A stretch of DNA of 56,390 nucleotides, taken from the NCBI GenBank assembly GCA_024641475.1, contig JAHECZ010000002.1, positions 1 through 56,390 on the forward strand, written 5' to 3'. A model generated the notes under the pieces. The model ran no database searches and had not been told where the DNA came from. It worked only from the letters and a program-made list of their open reading frames with translations. The stretch is from Gammaproteobacteria bacterium. Lineage in GTDB: Bacteria; Pseudomonadota; Gammaproteobacteria; UBA6429; Thiohalophilaceae. This document shows, one piece after another, positions 18,287-25,541 of the stretch. The position numbers and the translations under genes were made by a program. The first letter of the stretch is position 1. Every line of letters starts with the position of its first letter.

Positions 18287-19483
18287 TTAGATTGCGACGA
18301 GATAGTCTTTAATCAGGAATACCACGACCAGTGCCAATACGTACTTGGTGACACCAACGAGTAAACCGATCTTCAGTGGAGTACCACCGGCGCGAGCCAG
18401 CTCTTTGATATCGATATAGGCACCCAAACCAACCAGGCCGAAACCGAATACCCACTGCATCACATCCCGCAACATTTTGATCGTGGCTGAGGCAGGAGGT
18501 CCGCCTTTAATACCGGCATCGCCAAATGCGCCGAAGCTGGTCAGCAGTACCATTGCCATGAAACCAAGGACGAACACCGGGAATTTTTCCACCAGTAAGG
18601 TACCCAGCGATTTTTTCTGCGCTGAAGTGCCGCTGGTTTGTCCTGCCCAGTACCAAACCGTTACGGCAAAGACGGCAAACGGGATGGATATAACACGCAT
18701 GATGTTCCAGATTTCACCGACAGAAACTGCGGTGCCTGGTGCAACATTCGGGTTAAATGCCAAACATGCCGCCAGAACCTGACCGGAGTTCAGAATACCG
18801 GTACCTACCCAGGCACCGTATTGCAGATCCGTCAAACCTAACGCATGACCAATGAACGGGCTGATAAACATGGTGAGAATACCAAAACCCAAAATGGTCG
18901 CAATGGCATACGCAACTTGTGCTCCTTTGGCTTCAACCGCAGGTGAGGTGGCAACCGCCGCACTCACACCGCAAATCGACAAGGCATTGGCAAGGACACC
19001 GGTCATGGAACGATCCAGACCCATTACTTTACCTAACCACAACACCATTACGATGGTCATTACGACGAATCCACCAATCAGGAAGATTGCCATCGAACCT
19101 AATTGCACAATGGCCTGCACAGTGTAGAGCGAGCCCAGCATGATGATACCGGTCTTGATCATCAAACGCGCCAGTTTAAATCCATCGGATAAAACCGCCG
19201 GTATGGTTCCGCTAAAAATCACATTCCGGTAAAGCATGCCAGCGAGAATTCCCAACAAGATATAATTCAAATGGGTAACCTGCACCAGCCAGCCTTTTGT
19301 TCCAAACAGCACAGCAGTTTTCATCCAGGCTTCAATCCCCTTGAAACCGAAAATATCCATACCTGGATAACCTTTGATAATTACTAACGTAATAACAATC
19401 AGCGCAAGTCCTGGAATCGCCCCTGGCAAACGCGCCAAAAAGCTATCTTTTCCCGACGCTGAGCCCATTGCTTGAACGGACAT
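18287..19483 (-). CDS. YeiH-family transporter (putative sulfate exporter family), module 1
   Basis: A 398-residue polytopic inner-membrane protein of Pfam family PF03601 (YeiH; often called 'putative sulfate exporter', though the substrate is not well proven). Family landmarks are SICGVSAAVATSPAVEAKG near the middle, GAWVGTGILNSGQVLAA, and the C-terminal FGFGLVGLGAYIDIKELARAGGTPL. About ten hydrophobic segments are visible. The SD GGAGG stands 6 nt before the ATG. It heads a three-gene unit with a microprotein and a Usp. A paralogue at 21049-22671 heads a similar unit. Confidence 0.85.
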   Translation of the reverse strand: MSVQAMGSASGKDSFLARLPGAIPGLALIVITLVIIKGYPGMDIFGFKGIEAWMKTAVLFGTKGWLVQVTHLNYILLGILAGMLYRNVIFSGTIPAVLSDGFKLARLMIKTGIIMLGSLYTVQAIVQLGSMAIFLIGGFVVMTIVMVLWLGKVMGLDRSMTGVLANALSICGVSAAVATSPAVEAKGAQVAYAIATILGFGILTMFISPFIGHALGLTDLQYGAWVGTGILNSGQVLAACLAFNPNVAPGTAVSVGEIWNIMRVISIPFAVFAVTVWYWAGQTSGTSAQKKSLGTLLVEKFPVFVLGFMAMVLLTSFGAFGDAGIKGGPPASATIKMLRDVMQWVFGFGLVGLGAYIDIKELARAGGTPLKIGLLVGVTKYVLALVVVFLIKDYLVAI

Positions 19484-19536
19484 AATGACCTCCTCAGGTG
19501 GTTAGTAAAATTCCGCCATCGCCTCATGACGGTCTA

Positions 19537-19618
19537 TTAGTTATTTCTAATATTTCTATTTGTATTAATCATTCTTATAGGCGAACCGAATCTACCACCC
19601 AGAAAAAAAAATGGGAAG
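19537..19618. promoter_or_regulatory. Conserved regulatory region upstream of transporter 1
   Basis: Two elements also found before transporter 2 occur here. One is the box TTAGTTATTTCTAATAT (19537-19553), 15 of 17 positions identical to the copy at 22748. The other is the dyad CCCA-N10-TGGG (19598-19615), followed by AAG and preceded by GGCGAA and TCTACCA. The TTAG...CTAA box fits the T-N11-A form of LysR-type sites, and YeiH genes are often controlled by a LysR regulator (YeiE); the link is inferred. The rest of the 254-bp gap is AT-rich, with an AACTTAA/TTAAGTT inverted pair at 19632 and 19659. Confidence 0.55.
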
Positions 19619-19737
19619 CATCATGAAAAAAAACTTAAAAGAGGATCTTAAGCGGAAATTAAGTTTCGAAATAAAATATTCGTTTCACTTTATGTATCTC
19701 TTGACAACAAATATTTATTTCTTGTGAAGAACAATAA

Positions 19738-20373
19738 TTAAGAATGCTCAATCTGGTAAATCATCAAGACAAACAGGAAAAATAAAAATTCAACAAACGT
19801 AATAACACACAACAACCAAACAATTCGCCGTGATGCCGGTTTCATTGGTATCCACACTCGACGAATATACCATCTCCATCCTGGCAACCAGGACCAGCGC
19901 TTCAACCGTAGACAATACAAACGCAACGTTTCACCCCAGGCGGCAAGACTTTTATCTACTTCTTCCAGATGCTGTTCACGTTCTGTTGGCGACAGAACTT
20001 CGTAATCATCGGTCAAGATCAATTTGCTACCGGAGATAGTCGGTTCGATTGTAAACACCGTACGTTTTTTAATTCCGTGATCGTATTGCACTGTTAACCC
20101 TGGCACGCTTTCCTGCGACACCACCAAATTAGTCTGCAAGTTTGTTTGGTTACTATGGTTCTCAAAATCAGCATACCAGTTGTTGGCGCCAGTCTGATTA
20201 AATTGTTTGAATACATAATATGGATTGAGACGATACAACGCCTCAACATCCTGACAGACCACTGCCAGTTCTGCCGGTGTCAGAGGTGTTGGAATACTAA
20301 CCCAGGCCGCATCACTGGAATCAATTGGTGGCCTCTGCTCTGATGCCGTCTGTTCGCTAACCGGATTAGTCAT
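19738..20373 (-). CDS. Unrecognised membrane-anchored protein, module 2
   Basis: A 211-residue protein. The first 25 residues are polar. A soluble part of about 140 residues follows, with alternating strands (VFTIEPTISGSKLILTDDYEVL) that looks like a SRPBCC/START-type lipid-binding fold, then a tryptophan-rich basic stretch (LKRWSWLPGWRWYIRR) and one or two C-terminal transmembrane helices (WLLCVITFVEFLFFLFVLMI). The fold call is a visual guess. ATG 20373 lies inside the preceding Usp gene (8-nt overlap), so translation is probably coupled; no good SD is present. It is the last gene of module 2 and has no counterpart in module 1. Confidence 0.7.
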   Translation of the reverse strand: MTNPVSEQTASEQRPPIDSSDAAWVSIPTPLTPAELAVVCQDVEALYRLNPYYVFKQFNQTGANNWYADFENHSNQTNLQTNLVVSQESVPGLTVQYDHGIKKRTVFTIEPTISGSKLILTDDYEVLSPTEREQHLEEVDKSLAAWGETLRLYCLRLKRWSWLPGWRWYIRRVWIPMKPASRRIVWLLCVITFVEFLFFLFVLMIYQIEHS

Positions 20374-20833
20374 GTGGATAGGGTGCAACCAACAGCGGCA
20401 CATGAATCTCTCTGAATATACTGTCATCCAGCATGCGTGAGTTTAATCCGGTTTTAGCTTTGGGACGATGCGAACCCATCACGATCAAATCCACGGGACC
20501 TTTTGCAGCACACGTTATCAGGCATTCGGTGGGCTTCCCTTGTACGATTTCATATTCATAGGTGATCTTACTCTGCCCGGTTTCTTGCAGCATGCGTTTT
20601 ATGTGGGCGCGAACTTCCTGCTCCAACTGAGATTCCAGATAATTACCGAATGTCTCTCGGGTGGACGCATTATTCAACCAGTCATCTCCCATGGTGCCTT
20701 TCCAGAAATCCGGCACAACAATCAGGTGATGCAAGATCGTATCGGTGTTACAAAATGTATAGGCCAGTTTCTCCGCCGCGTGCGCTCCATCGGTATCGTG
20801 GCTGGCCAATAGAATATGTTTTACTTTCAACAT
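20366..20833 (-). CDS. Universal stress protein (UspA superfamily), module 2
   Basis: A 155-residue Usp-fold protein: first strand VKHILLASHDTDGAHAAEKLA, long amphipathic helix ESQLEQEVRAHIKRML, and a C-terminal DLIVMGSHRPKAKTGLNSRMLDDSIFREIHVPLLVAP. The segment GSHRPKAKTGLNSRMLDDS matches the position of the G-2x-G-9x-G-S nucleotide loop but lacks its glycines, so ATP binding is doubtful. SD AAGGG stands about 9 nt before ATG 20833; a longer frame to 20884 runs through a terminator hairpin and is rejected. It follows the second microprotein gene and overlaps the next gene. Confidence 0.85.
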   Translation of the reverse strand: MLKVKHILLASHDTDGAHAAEKLAYTFCNTDTILHHLIVVPDFWKGTMGDDWLNNASTRETFGNYLESQLEQEVRAHIKRMLQETGQSKITYEYEIVQGKPTECLITCAAKGPVDLIVMGSHRPKAKTGLNSRMLDDSIFREIHVPLLVAPYPHD

Positions 20834-20862
20834 GATTTGGCCCTTCTGTATGGCAAAAAGAA

Positions 20863-20890
20863 GCCCCAGTGGCCGTAAGACCACCGGGGC
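20863..20890 (-). terminator. Terminator-like hairpin inside module 2
   Basis: On the minus strand GCCCCGGTGG pairs with CCACTGGGGC (one mismatch, 8-nt loop) and is followed by TTCTTTTTG. It sits between the microprotein gene and the Usp gene, 30 nt before the Usp start. It probably terminates part of the transcripts, making transporter plus microprotein more abundant than the Usp, or acts as an attenuator. Confidence 0.7.
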
Positions 20891-20909
20891 GTTCAGAGTC
20901 GTACTTTAG

Positions 20910-21029
20910 TTAAACAAACATATACACCAGAGCAGCCAGGATCAGTGATATCACCAGTGCTCCAAGATCTTCCAAGCGATCATTACGGAAGATCGTTAAT
21001 GCCGTACCTCGATCAAATTTATCTTTCAT
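20910..21029 (-). CDS. 39-residue single-pass membrane microprotein, module 2
   Basis: A 40-codon gene starts at ATG 21029 with GAGGT 8 nt upstream, 19 nt after the transporter stop, and ends at TAA 20910-20912. The product begins MKDKFDRG, then has the motif TIFRNDRLEDLGA (residues 12-24) and a hydrophobic helix (LVISLILAALVYMFV) reaching the C-terminus. Aligned with the 51-residue protein of module 1, it shares T-x-F-[KR]-[DN]-D-R-x-E-D-x-G-A and a serine four residues later. Orientation is probably N-in by the charge distribution. It is likely a small regulatory or assembly partner of the YeiH-type transporter; function is inferred from context only. Confidence 0.8.
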   Translation of the reverse strand: MKDKFDRGTALTIFRNDRLEDLGALVISLILAALVYMFV

Positions 21030-21048
21030 GACATTTACCTCGCATTAA

Positions 21049-22671
21049 TCAGACGATTTCTTTGACGAAAAGCAAGACCACGACCAGCGCGCCTATCGCC
21101 TTGACGGAACCCACCACCGAGCCAATGATCAACGGATGACCGCCAGCTTGTTTGATGGAGGCCATGGTGATCTGCATACCAAGTCCGATCAGACCGAAGG
21201 TAAAGAACCAGGCAATCAAGTTACGGAACTTCCCGATCTTCGGTGCGGTGTGATAGACCGCCTTATGCGACTCTTTCAGCACATGGGTCGCTTCTTTCGA
21301 AAGGACTTTCGCATTGGTAATACCGCGAATCTTGACATCATCTTCGATAGACATAACTTTTTTATTGTCGATCAGATTCTGTAAGGCTACTTTTCGGTCG
21401 GCTTCCTGCACCTTATCGAGTTCTGCTTTGAGTAACGCTACTTGATCATCTTTCAAGAGTTTACTTTTGACCTTGCCATCTTTGGTTTCAGTCATCACTT
21501 TATCGCTGTTATCGAAGTATTTGCCCTTATAGTGATGTTCCGGTGCAAACATGCCGGTTGAGCCCAACACAAACATCACGATGAATCCCAGCACGAACAA
21601 GGGGAACTTGGCGAAAATTACCTTGCTGAGTTCCACTTTCTCACCGGTGGATTCACGTTTCACATACCAAACCGCCAGCCACAACACGATGATGGGCAGG
21701 AACAAGATACGAGTGATATTGAATATCTCAGCTACCTTCAGTGTGTCGATACCGTTCGGTTCGAACGCCAATGCCGCTCCGGCAACTTGTGCAGAATTCA
21801 GGATACCGGTACCAGCCCAAGCACCAAACTGCGTGGGATTCATGCCCATTGCTTTCCCAACGATGGGGAAGATGAACATCATCAACACACCCCACAGCAG
21901 GATGGTTCCGATGGTGTAGGCAATTTCCGTGGATTTGGCGTTGACCACCGGCGCTGAAGCAACCGTGGCAGATACACCACAGACACCCATACCTGCAGAT
22001 AACACCCCACCCATGGAATTCGGAATATTCCGGCGCGCACCCATCCATAACACCATGCCGACAGAACCTAATACGAAGACGGCAATCAGAATAATCGACA
22101 GACCAGCCAGATTCGCCAATTCACCCCAGCTATACAGCACACCCAGAAGAATCACACCGGTTTTGAGGCCAAGACGTGACAAACGTACGCCATTGGCTGC
22201 CCAGTCGGGTACCTTGAACACATTCACGACGATGATACCAGCCAGAATACCCATCACCACATAGTTCAGGTTCATGACTTTGGCAAAATCAAATGCCCAG
22301 TCCAGTTTGGCATCCTTCATAGCGCCTTCTGCCGCTTTACCCCACGCGTGCATCAATGGGTCAAAACCCCATTTCACGAAAAAGGCGATGAGTAAAATGA
22401 ACATCACACCACCGACTGTGGACAAGTAGTAATCTAAATTACCTTCTTTTGGCTTTACCGCCATCTGCCAAAGACCGACAACGATAGCAATGATGCCGCA
22501 CACAAATGGCATCATTATCATCTCACCCGGTGCACCGGGTTTGCCAACATACTTTGAGGTATGCAGCATATGGATCAGGGGGTCCAGGACACCGGCCTGC
22601 ACCATATAGCCGAAAGCTAACATGATGATGCCTATTATCAGTGTCCAGGGAGTTTTTTGCGTGTATGTCAT
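21049..22671 (-). CDS. YeiH-family transporter with hydrophilic insertion, module 2
   Basis: A 540-residue PF03601-type transporter, about 140 residues longer than the module 1 copy. Shared motifs are VCGVSATVASAPVVNAKS (230-247), GAWAGTGILNSAQVAGAA (283-300) and TFGLIGLGMQITMASIKQAGGHPL (491-514). Extra sequence comes from two added N-terminal helices and a charged, lysine-rich segment around residues 375-480 (DKVMTETKDGKVKSKLLKDD and onward) between late helices, probably a soluble loop. SD GGAGG lies 5-6 nt before the ATG. The substrate is unknown; the family label 'sulfate exporter' should be read with caution. Confidence 0.85.
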   Translation of the reverse strand: MTYTQKTPWTLIIGIIMLAFGYMVQAGVLDPLIHMLHTSKYVGKPGAPGEMIMMPFVCGIIAIVVGLWQMAVKPKEGNLDYYLSTVGGVMFILLIAFFVKWGFDPLMHAWGKAAEGAMKDAKLDWAFDFAKVMNLNYVVMGILAGIIVVNVFKVPDWAANGVRLSRLGLKTGVILLGVLYSWGELANLAGLSIILIAVFVLGSVGMVLWMGARRNIPNSMGGVLSAGMGVCGVSATVASAPVVNAKSTEIAYTIGTILLWGVLMMFIFPIVGKAMGMNPTQFGAWAGTGILNSAQVAGAALAFEPNGIDTLKVAEIFNITRILFLPIIVLWLAVWYVKRESTGEKVELSKVIFAKFPLFVLGFIVMFVLGSTGMFAPEHHYKGKYFDNSDKVMTETKDGKVKSKLLKDDQVALLKAELDKVQEADRKVALQNLIDNKKVMSIEDDVKIRGITNAKVLSKEATHVLKESHKAVYHTAPKIGKFRNLIAWFFTFGLIGLGMQITMASIKQAGGHPLIIGSVVGSVKAIGALVVVLLFVKEIV

Positions 22672-22747
22672 CGTTCCTCCACGTGGTTGGTTTTTTACCT
22701 ATAGCGATGGCTTTCAAATTGCGTACTGCCCATCAACTACAGCTTTT

Positions 22748-22854
22748 TTAGTAATTACTAATATAATTATTAATATAATGAAGAATATCTTAATTAATAA
22801 TTAAAATATTATTAAGACCGGGCGAATTTATCACCCATAGAGACTAATGGGAAG
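22748..22854. promoter_or_regulatory. Conserved regulatory region upstream of transporter 2
   Basis: This region carries the perfect 14-bp palindrome TTAGTAATTACTAA (22748-22761) extended by TAT. Some 70 bp further out is GGCGAATTTATCA followed by CCCA-N10-TGGG (22834-22851) and AAG. Both elements, in the same order and with the same 10-nt spacer, precede transporter 1. The stretch in between is very AT-rich. The common layout suggests one regulator acting on both modules, plausibly a LysR-type protein (T-N11-A present); no regulator gene lies in the window. Confidence 0.55.
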
Positions 22855-22891
22855 TTTTTGATGTGGGCAGGAGAAAAATTAAATGGATTTA

Positions 22892-22909
22892 ATGTAACTA
22901 AAGTTACAT
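22892..22909. promoter_or_regulatory. Perfect 8-bp dyad between groEL terminator and transporter 2 promoter
   Basis: ATGTAACT and AGTTACAT are separated by AA. The site is 220 bp upstream of the transporter 2 start and immediately next to the groEL terminator. It may be an operator or part of a composite hairpin. No counterpart was found before transporter 1. Confidence 0.35.
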
Positions 22910-22910
22910 A

Positions 22911-22943
22911 AAAAAACCCCACGCTCATCACGTGGGGGTTTTT
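22911..22943 (-). terminator. Rho-independent terminator of groESL
   Basis: A run of A, then CCCCACG, a 7-nt loop and CGTGGGGG followed by T residues makes a strong stem with U-tracts in both directions. It lies 30 nt after the groEL stop on the minus strand. It closes the chaperonin operon and insulates the transporter module downstream. Confidence 0.85.
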
Positions 22944-22972
22944 ATTAAGCAGACTTAGCGTCGGAAGAACGA

Positions 22973-24631
<1,659 letters not shown>

Positions 24632-24673
24632 TTAGCTAGAACTTGTGTAGGACGGGATAAATTGGGACGGTGT

Positions 24674-24961
24674 TTATTCCAGCACGCCCATGATGTCTTC
24701 TTCGCGCAGGACCAACAGATCCTTGCCGTCGACTTTGACTTCGCTACCGGCAAATTTGCCGAACAGCACTTTGTCACCCTTTTTCACATCAAGGGGACGG
24801 GTCTGACCGTTATCCAACGCCTTACCTTTACCCACGGCAACCACTTCACCCTGCACAGGTTTTTCGGTGGCGGTATCCGGAATCACAATGCCTCCGGCGG
24901 TTTTACGTTCCTCTTCGAGGCGGCGCACGATGACACGGTCATGTAACGGACGAATATTCAT
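24674..24961 (-). CDS. groES: Co-chaperonin GroES (Hsp10)
   Basis: The 95-residue lid of the chaperonin. It has [31 protein letters not shown] at the start, including the mobile loop, and ends [15 protein letters not shown]. Length and sequence are typical. SD AGGAG lies upstream of ATG 24961. It is the first gene of groESL, 75 nt downstream of the CIRCE operator. Confidence 0.98.
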   Translation of the reverse strand: MNIRPLHDRVIVRRLEEERKTAGGIVIPDTATEKPVQGEVVAVGKGKALDNGQTRPLDVKKGDKVLFGKFAGSEVKVDGKDLLVLREEDIMGVLE

Positions 24962-25035
24962 TCCTGGTTCTCCTTGGCAAATTCATTAAAAACAACAAGA
25001 TAAGTGTGTATTGGTGTGAGCAACAGGGATACTTA

Positions 25036-25089
25036 TTAGCACTCCCCTGTGGCGAGTGCTAATGATAACCACCTCACCCAGACTGTCAA
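25036..25089 (-). promoter_or_regulatory. groESL promoter with perfect CIRCE operator
   Basis: TTAGCACTC-N9-GAGTGCTAA at 25036-25062 is an exact CIRCE inverted repeat, the binding site of the heat-shock repressor HrcA. On the minus strand it is overlapped by a sigma-70 type promoter: TTGACA (25084-25089), 16-bp spacer, TATCAT (25062-25067). HrcA bound here would block the promoter; heat would inactivate HrcA and induce groESL. No sigma-32 consensus was recognised. Confidence 0.93.
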
Positions 25090-25188
25090 GCACCTCTATA
25101 GGATGCCTGAACAGACCGGTGAATAAGGATTCACAAGCCGTATTTCAACTGCACCATAAACAAAACCGAGTAATTCCTGACTTTTATA

Positions 25189-25194
25189 TATAAT
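25189..25194 (+). promoter_or_regulatory. Likely -10 element for cutA-dsbD
   Basis: TATAAT within TTTATATATAATG stands 15 bp before the cutA ATG at 25209. The -35 region is weak, and the resulting 5' leader would be very short. No Shine-Dalgarno is visible before cutA, consistent with a near-leaderless message. Confidence 0.4.
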
Positions 25195-25208
25195 GCCGTC
25201 CCAAAGCT

Positions 25209-25541
25209 ATGGACTCATGCACACGCTCATACCATTTAGTGATGACCAGCTGCCCGGACATGCCGCTGGCTGAGCGCATTGCAGCGGCGTTGATAGAAGA
25301 AAGACATGCTGCATGTGTCAGCATTCTTCCTGAGGTACGTTCGATTTTTCGCTGGGCTGGCAAGCTTGAACGCACCAATGAGGTCTTATTGATTGTCAAA
25401 ACCGAATTGGCCTGTCTGGCTGCAGTAGAACAGTGCATACGCACATTGCACAGTTATGACGTCCCGGAGATGATCGCACTGCCCATTAGCCACGGTTACA
25501 CCCCTTATTTAAATTGGATTACGGAGTCGATAAAGCCATGA
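25209..25541 (+). CDS. cutA: CutA1 divalent-cation tolerance protein
   Basis: A 110-residue trimeric ferredoxin-like protein linked in E. coli to copper and other divalent-metal tolerance; its exact activity is unsettled. Signature segments are the N-terminal YHLVMTSCPDMPLAERIAAALIEERHAACVSIL, FRWAGKLERTNEVLLIVKT and the C-terminal HSYDVPEMIALPISHGYTPYLNWI. The stop overlaps the start of the DsbD gene (ATGA). CutA and DsbD are also neighbours in E. coli. Confidence 0.93.
   Translation: MDSCTRSYHLVMTSCPDMPLAERIAAALIEERHAACVSILPEVRSIFRWAGKLERTNEVLLIVKTELACLAAVEQCIRTLHSYDVPEMIALPISHGYTPYLNWITESIKP

Noticed and set aside
20834-20884. 17-codon extension of the second Usp
   Set aside because: It overlaps a terminator hairpin; the proper SD lies before ATG 20833.
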